A stretch of 49,158 bases of DNA, from contig JAFLJP010000110.1 of the NCBI GenBank assembly GCA_022712945.1, positions 1 to 49,158 of the forward strand, in the 5' to 3' direction. The DNA is from Gammaproteobacteria bacterium (lineage in GTDB: Bacteria; Pseudomonadota; Gammaproteobacteria; RBG-16-57-12). The notes under the pieces were generated by a model. The model was not told where the DNA came from. It did not search any database and worked only from the letters and a program-made list of their open reading frames with translations. Below are positions 28,084 to 36,337 of this stretch, piece after piece. Position 1 is the first letter of the stretch. Every line of letters begins with the position of its first letter. Position numbers and translations under genes: made by a program.

Positions 28084-28827
28084 CTAAACGTGACGCTGGC
28101 GCACCGCTTCAAATAGACAGACACCAGTTGCCACAGAGACATTGAGGCTAGAAACTGAGCCTTGCATGGGAATATTAACCAGTAGATCGCAGTGTTCACG
28201 GGTTAACCGGCGCATGCCCTTCCCTTCACTGCCCATTACCAATCCTAAAGGGCCTTTCAGGTCGGCCTGGTGTAACCCGCACTTGGCTTCACCGGCAGCA
28301 CCAACCAACCAGATACCACGCTCTTTCAACATTCGTAGTGCGCGTGCCAGGTTGGTCACCTGGAAGAAAGGGATGTGCTCCGCCGCACCACACGCTACTT
28401 TTCGCACCGTGGCATTAAGCCCTGCGGCCTTATCTTTGGGGGCAATCACCGCATGAACACCGGCTGCGTCTGCGCTTCGCAGGCAGGCACCCAGGTTATG
28501 TGGGTCGGTAATACCATCGAGAATCAGCAGCAGTGGTGGCGTTTCAAGCGCATCTAATAGGTAGGGAAGATCTTTTTCATGATAGCTTGGGCTCTGCTTG
28601 CACAGCGCCACGACACCCTGATGGCGTGAACCGGCGCTGCGTTGGTCTAACACCTCGCGTGTCACCCGATGAACCGCTATTCCACTGTTTTCGGCAAGTG
28701 CTACAACCTCGGCTAACCGGGCATCACTGCGCTGACTAGCCACCTGCAACTCAATAACCAGTTTGCTATTGTATTGCAGAAGGGAGTGGACGGCATGCAG
28801 TCCAAATATGACTTGGTCAGCCGACAT
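28084..28827 (-). CDS. rlmB: 23S rRNA (guanosine-2'-O-)-methyltransferase RlmB
   Basis: This SPOUT-class methyltransferase methylates the 2'-O of G2251 in 23S rRNA. The 247-residue protein has the N-terminal substrate-binding domain (IFGLHAVHSLLQYN) and the knotted SPOUT domain: LILDGITDPHNLGACLRSADAAGV (about 103-126), LVMGSEGKGMRRLTREHCD (about 195-213), then IPMQGSVSSLNVSVATGVCLFEAVRQ (about 218-243). It starts 6 nt after the rnr stop, the standard rnr-rlmB arrangement. Confidence 0.96.
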   Translation of the reverse strand: MSADQVIFGLHAVHSLLQYNSKLVIELQVASQRSDARLAEVVALAENSGIAVHRVTREVLDQRSAGSRHQGVVALCKQSPSYHEKDLPYLLDALETPPLLLILDGITDPHNLGACLRSADAAGVHAVIAPKDKAAGLNATVRKVACGAAEHIPFFQVTNLARALRMLKERGIWLVGAAGEAKCGLHQADLKGPLGLVMGSEGKGMRRLTREHCDLLVNIPMQGSVSSLNVSVATGVCLFEAVRQRHV

Positions 28828-28833
28828 CCGTTA

Positions 28834-31221
28834 TTAATCCTGAGACGTTGCCTTTTTCGGCTTGGGTTTGCGTTTACGCTTTGGTCGACTTTTTTCCGCT
28901 GGCTTTTCACTTTGTTCAACGGCAGCCTCAACTTTGGGTGCATCCGGCTTATCCCCCTGACTTGCGGCTGTTTTGTGACGGGGTTTACGCGACTTGCGCG
29001 GACGTTTTGGTTTTGCTGGTGGTGCATCGGCCAGCGCATTTTTATCCGCTTCTGAGGGCACCAGTTCAAAGTCAACTTTACGTTCGTCCAGATCAACCCG
29101 TGTTACCCGCACACGAACAGAGTCGGCTAGACGATATGAGATGCCACTGCGTTCACCTTGCAGGCGATGCTTGGATGGATCGAAGTGGAAGTAATCATCT
29201 GCCAGTGAGGTGATGTGAATCAGCCCTTCAATATAGATATCTTTCATCTCAACAAAGAGACCAAAGCCGGTCACGCTGGTGACAATACCGTCGAACTCTT
29301 CTTCAACTTTGTCCAGCATGTACTCACACTTCAGCCAATCAGTGGCGTCACGTGTTGCCTCATCAGCCCGGCGCTCTGTCATCGAGCAGTGCTCACCGAG
29401 GTTTGCCATATCACTGGTTGAGTAGACAAACTTACTCAGCGGCTTACCTGAGATCAGGTGCTTGATTGCACGGTGAACCAACAGATCGGGATAACGACGA
29501 ATTGGCGAGGTGAAATGGGCGTAGCTCTCATAAGCCAGACCAAAATGACCCACATTATCTGGGTGATAAACTGCTTGGCTCATGCTGCGCAACATCACGG
29601 TCTGAATCAGGTGTTTATCGGCGCGATCCTGAATATCGGTCAACAGCTTAGTGTAATGCCCCGCCGTTGGCTTGCTCCGACAACGCAGACTAAGACCCAG
29701 CTCGGCAAGGAATTCTTTGAGTTTTTCAATTTTTTTCTCCTGCGGCTCTTCATGTATGCGATAAAGGGTCGCAATTTCACCTGTCAGCATGTAATCAGCT
29801 GCGGAAACATTGGCCGCCAGCATGCACTCTTCGATCATCATGTGGGCAACATTACGGGTGGTCGGCACAATTTTTTCGATTTTACGATCTTCTGCAAAAA
29901 TGATCCGCGTTTCGGTGGTATCAAATTCAATCGCCCCACGTTTTTTACGACGACCATCCAATGCGCTATAGAGCTTGTGCAACTCTTCCACGTGTGGCAG
30001 TACATTTGCGTATTCAGCACGAAGGTCCGCATCCTGATCAACCAGCATCGCCGCTACCTTATTGTAGGTAAGCCGTGCATGCGAACGCATCACACCTTCA
30101 AAGAAACGGTATTTACGCACCGCGCCTTGGGCGGTAATAAACATTTCGCATACCATGCAGAGACGATCAACCTTCGGGTTGATCGAGCAAAGGCCGTTAG
30201 AGAGCACTTCGGGTAGCATCGGTACAACACGTTCAGGGAAGTAAACCGAATTACCCCGCTCTCGCGCTTCAACATCCAGTGGGCTGCCATTTTCGACATA
30301 GGAAGAGACATCGGCAATCGCAACCAGCAAGCGCCAGCCTTTACCGTGTGACTCACAGAAAACTGCATCGTCAAAATCTCGTGCATCTTCGCCATCAATT
30401 GTCACCAGTGGCAAATCACGAATATCTTCACGCCCTTGCTTGGCTTCGTCAGGTACCTGATCACCAAACTTTTTGATTTCATCCAAAACAGATTGAGGCC
30501 ATTTTTCAGGCAGGCCATAGGAGCGAATGGCCACATCAATTTCCATTCCCGGTGCCATGTGATCACCCAGAACCTCCGTTACCTTACCAACTGCTTCACG
30601 CTTGGTGGAGGGGTATGACAACACCTCCAAAGTAACAAACTGACCCTGTTTTGCCCCGTTATACTGGTCAACTGGCACCAAAATATCTTGGGCAATACGT
30701 TTGTTATCTGGACGAATAAAACCGATACCGTCCTCGATGTAGAAACGACCCACTACATGGGTGTGACTGTGTTCCAACACTTCAACAATCGAGCCTTCGC
30801 GACGCCCTCGTCTGTCCACACCGGAGACATAGGCAACCACCCTGTCACCATGAAAAACCTGGCGCATCTGACGATCAGAAAGGAATAGATCATCGCCCCC
30901 CTCATCAGGGATCAAAAAACCAAAACCATCCGGGTGCCCGGCAACGCGGCCACGAACCAGATCAGTTTGATCAATCAAACAGTAAGCACCACGGCGGTTA
31001 TAAAGTAGCTGACCATCACGTTCCATGGCACGAAGTCGACGCCGTAACGCCTCAACCTGCTCAGGCTCTTGAAGATCAAACTCGTCGATCAGATACTTGC
31101 GGGTAAGCGGCTTACCGACCTCAGCAATGAGTGACATGATAAACTCACGGCTGGGAATGGGATTGTCGTATTTACAGGCCTCGCGGTCAGCGTGTGGATC
31201 AGTCTGCGGCTGTTTAGTCAT
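28834..31221 (-). CDS. rnr: Ribonuclease R
   Basis: This is a 3'-5' exoribonuclease of the RNB family that degrades structured RNA and acts in rRNA and tmRNA-linked quality control. The 795-residue protein begins with a winged-helix RNase R domain (IPSREFIMSLIAEVGKPLTR). Cold-shock domains (SIVEVLEHSHTHVVGRFYIE) follow. The RNB catalytic centre has IDGEDARDFDDAVFCE (about 273-288, with the metal-binding Asp residues). The S1 domain is near EFDGIVTSVTGFGLFVEMKD. The Lys/Arg/Pro-rich C-terminal tail (about 720-795) is typical. It is co-transcribed with rlmB. Confidence 0.96.
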   Translation of the reverse strand: MTKQPQTDPHADREACKYDNPIPSREFIMSLIAEVGKPLTRKYLIDEFDLQEPEQVEALRRRLRAMERDGQLLYNRRGAYCLIDQTDLVRGRVAGHPDGFGFLIPDEGGDDLFLSDRQMRQVFHGDRVVAYVSGVDRRGRREGSIVEVLEHSHTHVVGRFYIEDGIGFIRPDNKRIAQDILVPVDQYNGAKQGQFVTLEVLSYPSTKREAVGKVTEVLGDHMAPGMEIDVAIRSYGLPEKWPQSVLDEIKKFGDQVPDEAKQGREDIRDLPLVTIDGEDARDFDDAVFCESHGKGWRLLVAIADVSSYVENGSPLDVEARERGNSVYFPERVVPMLPEVLSNGLCSINPKVDRLCMVCEMFITAQGAVRKYRFFEGVMRSHARLTYNKVAAMLVDQDADLRAEYANVLPHVEELHKLYSALDGRRKKRGAIEFDTTETRIIFAEDRKIEKIVPTTRNVAHMMIEECMLAANVSAADYMLTGEIATLYRIHEEPQEKKIEKLKEFLAELGLSLRCRSKPTAGHYTKLLTDIQDRADKHLIQTVMLRSMSQAVYHPDNVGHFGLAYESYAHFTSPIRRYPDLLVHRAIKHLISGKPLSKFVYSTSDMANLGEHCSMTERRADEATRDATDWLKCEYMLDKVEEEFDGIVTSVTGFGLFVEMKDIYIEGLIHITSLADDYFHFDPSKHRLQGERSGISYRLADSVRVRVTRVDLDERKVDFELVPSEADKNALADAPPAKPKRPRKSRKPRHKTAASQGDKPDAPKVEAAVEQSEKPAEKSRPKRKRKPKPKKATSQD

Positions 31222-31432
31222 GAACTTTTAGTTTACTCTGCTATCTTAACTTAGATGATCCGGACATTCTAACCTGTTAAAACCAATTAATCTTAAAAAT
31301 TTGCGATCCCCAATCCCCAGATAGCATCTTAGGCCGCTGGCGGCCACCCATCTAAAAGTAACTCAGCAAACCACTCCAGTAAGCGGCACCCGCTGAAACC
31401 GTGCTGAACGTGTGGAGGGCAGTATCTCTAAG
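31222..31432. other. Intergenic region between rlmJ and rnr
   Basis: This 211-bp gap holds the rnr promoter region. A GGCCGC-TG-GCGGCC hairpin lies at 31332-31345, and a GC-rich patch (AAGCGGCACCCGCTG) near 31381. I see no tRNA, gene or clear terminator. Confidence 0.4.
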
Positions 31433-32278
31433 TCATGACTCCCCAACCACCGTTTCAATCCGGTAACTCCCCTCCCCTTTATCACTCAGGTGATGGGCCA
31501 GGTAGGGCAGTGCCTGCTGCATGCTCTTATCTAATGTCCAAGGCGGATTAATCACGATCATGCCGCTGCCGGTCATGCCGTAATCCGGGTTGTCTGCCGT
31601 GACATTGAGTTCATACAGTTGGATACGCTGGATACCACTTTGGCGCAGCACTTTTTCCAGCCGCTCAATCCGTTGGCGTGCGACCACCGGGTACCAGAGT
31701 GCGTAAATACCGGTGGCGAAACGACGGTGAGCTTTGAGTAGGGTTTCCACTACTTGTTGATACTCTGATTTAACTTCATAAGAGGGGTCGATCAATACCA
31801 GCCCCCGGCGTTGTGGGGGTGGCATTAACCCGATCACTCCCTGGTGACCATCGCCCTGAACCACTTTAATGCGCCGGTCACCCCGGAAGGCGGCTTTCAG
31901 GTTTTCTGCTTCATTGCTGTGCAGTTCGTGCAGCCACAGTTGATCCTGTGCGCCCAGAATCTTGCTGGCAAACCAGGGGGAGCCGGGATAAGACACCAGG
32001 TTTTTTGATTGATTGTATTCGGCCACCAGCTGGCGATAGTCAGCCAGACAATCTGGCAGGTCGTTTTGTTGCCACAGTTTTGTGATTCCACTTTGAAATT
32101 CAGCGCGTTTTTGAGATGCATCACTTTGCAGAGAATAGCCTCCAGCGGCGGCGTGACTGTCTACGTAGCAGAGTGGTTTCTCTTTTTGCCGCAGATAGCG
32201 CAAGCAATTCACCAGCAGCAGGTGCTTCAGTACATCCGCATGATTACCGGCGTGGTAGGCGTGACGATAACTGAGCAT
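31433..32278 (-). CDS. rlmJ: 23S rRNA (adenine(2030)-N6)-methyltransferase RlmJ
   Basis: This 281-residue SAM-dependent methyltransferase makes m6A2030 in 23S rRNA. It begins MLSYRHAYHAGNHADVLKHL, the family signature. The catalytic motif IV is VLIDPSYEVKSEY (about 167-179), a DPSYE variant of DPPYE. GMTGSGMIVINPPW (about 233-246) follows near the C-terminus. Its ATG shares an A with the stop of the upstream sugar SDR (TAATG), so this housekeeping gene is translationally coupled to the sugar operon here, an unusual neighbourhood. Confidence 0.95.
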   Translation of the reverse strand: MLSYRHAYHAGNHADVLKHLLLVNCLRYLRQKEKPLCYVDSHAAAGGYSLQSDASQKRAEFQSGITKLWQQNDLPDCLADYRQLVAEYNQSKNLVSYPGSPWFASKILGAQDQLWLHELHSNEAENLKAAFRGDRRIKVVQGDGHQGVIGLMPPPQRRGLVLIDPSYEVKSEYQQVVETLLKAHRRFATGIYALWYPVVARQRIERLEKVLRQSGIQRIQLYELNVTADNPDYGMTGSGMIVINPPWTLDKSMQQALPYLAHHLSDKGEGSYRIETVVGES

Positions 32279-33216
32279 TAGATATTGCCATAACAGCTAT
32301 TTTTAATCATCGCATAGCCTTTTGTCAGCTCGGCGATGCCATCATCCAGACCATAGGCGGGCTTGAAGCCTGTCTGTTCTATTTTTTGGTTGGAGACGAT
32401 ATAGTTGCGCTGGTCCGGGTCTTTGCCTTCGCCCGCTTCAACAAAAACAAATTCGGGAAGCTGTTTTTTGATCGCTTCGCACAGCTGCCATTTGGAGATG
32501 TTGGCATCTGACAGCCCCACATTGAAGATCTCCCCTTTCATCGCATCAAAGTTTTCAATGCCGTGCAGGAAGGCCCGCACCACATCGCGAATATGGATGT
32601 AGTTGCGTTTGAAGTGACTCTCAAACAGTACCACCGCCCGGTCATATACAGCACGGTAGACAAAGTCGTTCACCAGCAGGTCAGTACGCATTCTGGGGGC
32701 CATGCCGAAGACGGTTGCCAGACGGAAACTGATGGCGTTGCTGTGCTCCAACAGCCGTTTTTCCACTTCGACTTTCTCCCGTGCGTAGTGGGAAATCGGG
32801 TTCAGGGGTGAGGTTTCGTCACAGTGATTGTTGTCGTCACCACTGCCGTAGGCGCTGTTGGTGGTGGGCATCAAGATACGCTGTTGTGGTGAGAGACGGT
32901 CCATCATCGCAAAAATGGCATCACGGTTGGTGCTGCTTGCCCCCACTGGGTCTTTGTTACAGAGCGGTGCGCCCACCAGCGCCGCCAATGGAATAATAAT
33001 ATCCGTCTGTTCCAGCAGCGGGTTAACGGTGTTGATACAACGTACATCCCCATTCACCACCGTGAAACGAGGGTTGATACAGAGCTGCGCCAGGCTGTTC
33101 TGGCGAAACATAAAGTTATCCAGCACCGTCACTCGATGCCCTTGGGCCAGTAGCTCCGGCACCAGAATAGAGCCTAGATAACCGGCGCCACCGGTTACTA
33201 AAATATTAAATTCCAT
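32278..33216 (-). CDS. NAD-dependent nucleotide-sugar epimerase/dehydratase (extended SDR)
   Basis: This extended SDR has 312 residues from the ATG at 33216 (a GTG lies directly before it). The Rossmann motif is VTGGAGYLGSILVPELL (about 7-23). The active site has the TNSAYG segment (about 119-124) and YAREK (about 146-150), the Tyr-Lys pair. The C-terminal half carries the RNYIHIRDV substrate-domain motif. Such enzymes perform 4,6-dehydration, epimerisation or reduction of activated sugars; I cannot decide which. It is in the operon after the nucleotidyltransferase (12-nt gap) and could supply the 4-keto intermediate needed by the ColD-type enzyme (inference). Confidence 0.85.
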   Translation of the reverse strand: MEFNILVTGGAGYLGSILVPELLAQGHRVTVLDNFMFRQNSLAQLCINPRFTVVNGDVRCINTVNPLLEQTDIIIPLAALVGAPLCNKDPVGASSTNRDAIFAMMDRLSPQQRILMPTTNSAYGSGDDNNHCDETSPLNPISHYAREKVEVEKRLLEHSNAISFRLATVFGMAPRMRTDLLVNDFVYRAVYDRAVVLFESHFKRNYIHIRDVVRAFLHGIENFDAMKGEIFNVGLSDANISKWQLCEAIKKQLPEFVFVEAGEGKDPDQRNYIVSNQKIEQTGFKPAYGLDDGIAELTKGYAMIKNSCYGNI

Positions 33217-33228
33217 CACTTAAATCAC

Positions 33229-33939
33229 CTATCCTGAGTTAATCACATCTGCCGCTCGGGCATAATCTTCCGGCACACCAATATCAATAAAGGGGGCATC
33301 ACTGATAAAGCCGTAGCACACCCGCCCCTGTTTTATCCCTGTTTCCAGCAGATCCACCTCTAATGAACGGTGGCAGCCGGGCTCTGTTGACCAGATACTC
33401 TGGCAGCGCGGGGAGATCAGGTAGGCTCCCCCATTAATATGCTGGCTATCCCGCTCACTCGTCGAGGAAAAATTGATGATACGCTGAGCGCCATCCAGCA
33501 CCACACCACCATAACGACCTTCGCCGGTACCGTGGCGAAGTGCCACCGTCACTTCGGCCTGCGTCGCTTGATGCAAGCTCGCCATCTGCGCGAGATCCAG
33601 CGGAAACCAGGTATCACCATTCAGTGCCAGTACGTTGTTTTTTGGGTCGCACTGTTGCAGTGCCAGCAGCAGCCCGCCACCGGTTCCCAGTGGCGATTTT
33701 TCTACCGCATAGCCGACTTCAATGTTGCGATAGCGGCAACCGAAATGGCGCTGAATCAGCTCGTGTCGATACCCCACCGAGAGCATAACCCGCTGAATAC
33801 CCTGGGTGATCAGATGGTCAATCTGGTACGCCAGAAAAGGGCGACCCGCCACCAGCGCCATCGGCTTGGGGCGGTCTGCCACCACCGAACGCAGGCGGGT
33901 TCCCTGCCCACCCGCCAGAATGATCGCTTCAACCAACAT
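33229..33939 (-). CDS. Sugar-1-phosphate nucleotidyltransferase, HddC-like
   Basis: This nucleotidyltransferase has 236 residues. It has the pyrophosphorylase signature ILAGGQGTRLRSVVADRPKP (about 7-26), with the catalytic Arg/Lys of GxGTRL...KP. The metal-binding region is LALNGDTWF (about 94-102), and GGAYLISP follows. Size and sequence are closest in type to HddC (GTP:D-glycero-alpha-D-manno-heptose-1-phosphate guanylyltransferase). A hddA-like kinase in the same operon supports a heptose or related substrate, but nucleotide and sugar specificity cannot be read from the sequence. A MITE now separates it from the upstream dehydratase gene. Confidence 0.85.
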   Translation of the reverse strand: MLVEAIILAGGQGTRLRSVVADRPKPMALVAGRPFLAYQIDHLITQGIQRVMLSVGYRHELIQRHFGCRYRNIEVGYAVEKSPLGTGGGLLLALQQCDPKNNVLALNGDTWFPLDLAQMASLHQATQAEVTVALRHGTGEGRYGGVVLDGAQRIINFSSTSERDSQHINGGAYLISPRCQSIWSTEPGCHRSLEVDLLETGIKQGRVCYGFISDAPFIDIGVPEDYARAADVINSG

Positions 33940-33952
33940 AGGACACTACCCG

Positions 33953-34126
33953 AGTGTAGTGTATCGAATAGAATGCACATTTAGCCTTTGGCCCACAGGG
34001 AGAGCCACAAATTCGCCGCCACTGCGTTAGCATTTTTGAAAAGGTACCCACATTTCCTGCAAATGCTGCCTTGTTGCAACAAATTTGTGACTCTCTAAAT
34101 AAGCGTTCTATTCGATACACTACACT
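33953..34126. mobile_element. Palindromic MITE with AGTGTAGTGTATCGAATAG termini
   Basis: The left end AGTGTAGTGTATCGAATAGA (from 33953) and right end TCTATTCGATACACTACACT (to 34126) are perfect inverted repeats. The interior also folds back: AGAGCCACAAATT pairs imperfectly with AAATTTGTGACTCT, so the whole 174 bp is one long imperfect palindrome. It has no coding capacity. Its right end supplies the TAG stop codon and last codon of the ColD-type gene. A lone copy of one terminus is at 46457-46475. Confidence 0.8.
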
Positions 34127-35280
34127 AGCACCTGTTTGAGTCGCTCCAACTGGGGACGAATATCGTGGGGGTGGTTACCGACAAAAAAGCCGTGGTCGTG
34201 GGCGTGATCGGCATTGGGCGTGCCGCCACCCACCACCTCATAATCAAAGTATTTGATCACGTCGTGGCGTAAAAAATTGCCACCGGTAATCATCCGGAAA
34301 CCGATATCCGCTTTGCGCAGTTTTTCAAATACCGGTGTCCGGGTCAGGCCACTGCCGGGGGCGATTTGCAGGGTGAAGGCGAACCAGGAGCTTTCGCCAC
34401 GCTCCTTTTGTAGAATAAAGCGTTCATCATCCACAAATAGGGCCTGAAACAGCCGGGCATTTTCACGCCGAATCGCAATCATCGCATCCAGTTTTTTCAA
34501 CTGCTCTACCCCGATCGCCCCGCTCATCTCCAGCGGGCGGGCATTAAAGCCGGGCAAAATAAAGCGGTACGCTTCATTGAAGGCGTCATCGCCACGGTCA
34601 CAGAGTGATGTCTCTTGCGGCAGGTCACGCACCCAGCCGTGGGCGCGCAGTGAGAGAGCCAGGTGGTAGAGCTCTTCATCATCGGTGAGAATCATCCCCC
34701 CTTCCATGGTGGCGATGTGGTGGGAGAAGAAGGTGCTGTAGGTGTTGATGTCGCCGAAGGTGCCGCAATATTGGCCATTGAGCCGGGCTCCCATCGATTC
34801 GCAATTGTCTTCAAAGAAATAGAGGTTGTGCTGATCACAAAATTTTCTCATCACATCCAGCGCCGCCGGATTGCCGAGAATACTGACTCCCACCACCATC
34901 CGGGTTTGCGGGGTCAGCGCCGCTTCCAGCTGACTCACATCCAGATTAAGCGAGTCACGCTCCACATCAACAAAACGCAGTTTCAGGCCGTACTGCTGTA
35001 GCGGGTAGTAGGTGGTCGCCCAGGAGATAGCGGGCACGATCACCTCATCCCCCCGCTGTAGCGGACGCTCTTTTTTATGGAACAGAGCGGCAACACTGAC
35101 CAAGTTGGCCATTGAGCCGGAGCTGACCATCACCCCATATTTCACCCCCATTTTGGCGGAAAAATCGAGTTCGAACGCCTTCACTTTGTCACCCATGGTG
35201 AAGCGGTCCCGGGTGATTACCGCTTGAATCGCCTGCAACTCTTCATCACCCCATGAACTGCTTGCCAACTCATAAAACAT
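34120..35280 (-). CDS. ColD/RfbH-type PLP-dependent sugar 3-dehydratase (DegT/DnrJ/EryC1 fold, Lys replaced by His)
   Basis: This fold-type I PLP enzyme of the sugar aminotransferase family has 386 residues from the ATG at 35280; a GTG at 35289 overlaps the preceding stop. At the place where aminotransferases carry the PLP-binding Lys (before the conserved EGG), this protein reads STFFSHHIATMEGGM, with His and no Lys. The same change defines ColD (GDP-4-keto-6-deoxymannose 3-dehydratase, about 388 residues) and the E1/RfbH dehydrases, which remove the 3-hydroxyl. No Cys cluster for the 2Fe-2S of RfbH is evident, favouring the ColD type. The PLP-phosphate and ring contacts SSGSMANL and EDNCESMGA are present. 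The last codon and stop lie within the MITE terminus. Confidence 0.85.
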   Translation of the reverse strand: MFYELASSSWGDEELQAIQAVITRDRFTMGDKVKAFELDFSAKMGVKYGVMVSSGSMANLVSVAALFHKKERPLQRGDEVIVPAISWATTYYPLQQYGLKLRFVDVERDSLNLDVSQLEAALTPQTRMVVGVSILGNPAALDVMRKFCDQHNLYFFEDNCESMGARLNGQYCGTFGDINTYSTFFSHHIATMEGGMILTDDEELYHLALSLRAHGWVRDLPQETSLCDRGDDAFNEAYRFILPGFNARPLEMSGAIGVEQLKKLDAMIAIRRENARLFQALFVDDERFILQKERGESSWFAFTLQIAPGSGLTRTPVFEKLRKADIGFRMITGGNFLRHDVIKYFDYEVVGGGTPNADHAHDHGFFVGNHPHDIRPQLERLKQVLV

Positions 35281-35285
35281 ACTGC

Positions 35286-36323
35286 TCACGCCTCTAACAA
35301 TTCGAGAATAGCCGCACTCATGGTCTGCTGCGACGGGTAATAGTATTGCTCTAGGGTATCACCTGCGGGAGTTGGCAGATCGGGCAGCCCTACCCGCTTT
35401 ATCGGTGCCTTCAATGACTGAGGGCAGTTTTCGGCAATCACGCACGCCACCTCGGCACAAACACCGCCGATCGCCCAGCCGGTATCGACAATCAACGCTC
35501 GCCCGGTCTTTTTAACCGATTCAAGAATAATCTGGTGATCCAGTGGTTTCAAAGTGCGCAGGTCGACCACATCGGCACTGATCCCCTGTGTTTTAAGCGA
35601 GCCTAACGCCTGCTGCGCCAACGCCAGCGCATGGGAGGTGCCGATGATCGAGAGATCTGAGCCACGCTCACGGTAGACCCCTTTGCCAATCGGCACCTCA
35701 TAGATCCCTTCCGGTACCGCGCCGTACTGTTTCATCAGCCAGCGGTGTTCAAAAATCAGTACCGGATTATTGTCGGCAATCGCCGCCAACATCAGCCCTT
35801 TGGCATCATAGGGGGTGCTGGGCATCACTATTTTTAAGCCCGGCACACTCATCAACAACCCCTGAATCGCTTGGGAGTGCTGCGCCCCGGAGCCCCAGCC
35901 CCGGCCAATGGCAGACCAGATCACCAGCGGCACATGGGTCTGCCCGTTATCCATATAGTGGGTTTTTGCGGCGTGATTGACGATCTGATTAAAGGCCAGC
36001 AGCAGAAAATCGGGCCGGTTGTGACAGTAAACCGGACGTAGACCGTGCATCGCCGCACCGGTGCAGATGCCGGTTAACCCCTCTTCTGAAAGCGGGGTAT
36101 CAAACACCCGCGGAGCACCAAACTGCTCGGCCAGCCCCTTGGTGACGCCAAACATCGATGAGGGGTCATCGATCCCCTGCCCCAGGACAAACACATTAGG
36201 ATCCAGCGCCAGCGCCAGCGTCAACGCCTCATTTAGTGCCTCGGTGTAGCTCAATTCACGCCCGGCAACGGGCTGCCTGTCAGCGGTTTGCTGTGATGCG
36301 ATAAAGGCGTCAGACCAGGGCAT
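35286..36323 (-). CDS. Thiamine-diphosphate enzyme, E1 beta-type subunit (transketolase central domain)
   Basis: This 345-residue protein is homologous to the beta subunit of pyruvate, 2-oxoacid and acetoin dehydrogenase E1. It has the TPP-activating Glu in TPLSEEGLTGICTGAAMHG (about 76-94), then the pyrimidine-domain stretch WSAIGRGWGSGAQHSQ. The transketolase C-terminal domain has VDLRTLKPLD and VDTGWAIGG. The alpha subunit is encoded 14 nt upstream, but no E2 acyltransferase or E3 is nearby. The pair sits inside a nucleotide-sugar operon. I infer transfer of a two-carbon unit onto a keto-sugar, not oxidation of a central metabolite. Confidence 0.88.
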   Translation of the reverse strand: MPWSDAFIASQQTADRQPVAGRELSYTEALNEALTLALALDPNVFVLGQGIDDPSSMFGVTKGLAEQFGAPRVFDTPLSEEGLTGICTGAAMHGLRPVYCHNRPDFLLLAFNQIVNHAAKTHYMDNGQTHVPLVIWSAIGRGWGSGAQHSQAIQGLLMSVPGLKIVMPSTPYDAKGLMLAAIADNNPVLIFEHRWLMKQYGAVPEGIYEVPIGKGVYRERGSDLSIIGTSHALALAQQALGSLKTQGISADVVDLRTLKPLDHQIILESVKKTGRALIVDTGWAIGGVCAEVACVIAENCPQSLKAPIKRVGLPDLPTPAGDTLEQYYYPSQQTMSAAILELLEA

Positions 36324-36337
36324 AATCCACCTCGATT

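Noticed and set aside
29458..30216. Plus-strand reading frame of 252 codons opposite rnr
   Set aside because: It is antisense to the clearly conserved ribonuclease R catalytic region and has no recognisable domain; it is a frame shadow.
31332..31345. Intrinsic terminator GGCCGC-TG-GCGGCC
   Set aside because: No T-run follows on either strand and the loop of two bases is too tight for a typical terminator.
34120..35280. Sugar aminotransferase
   Set aside because: The PLP lysine is replaced by histidine, which points to the ColD/RfbH dehydratase type.
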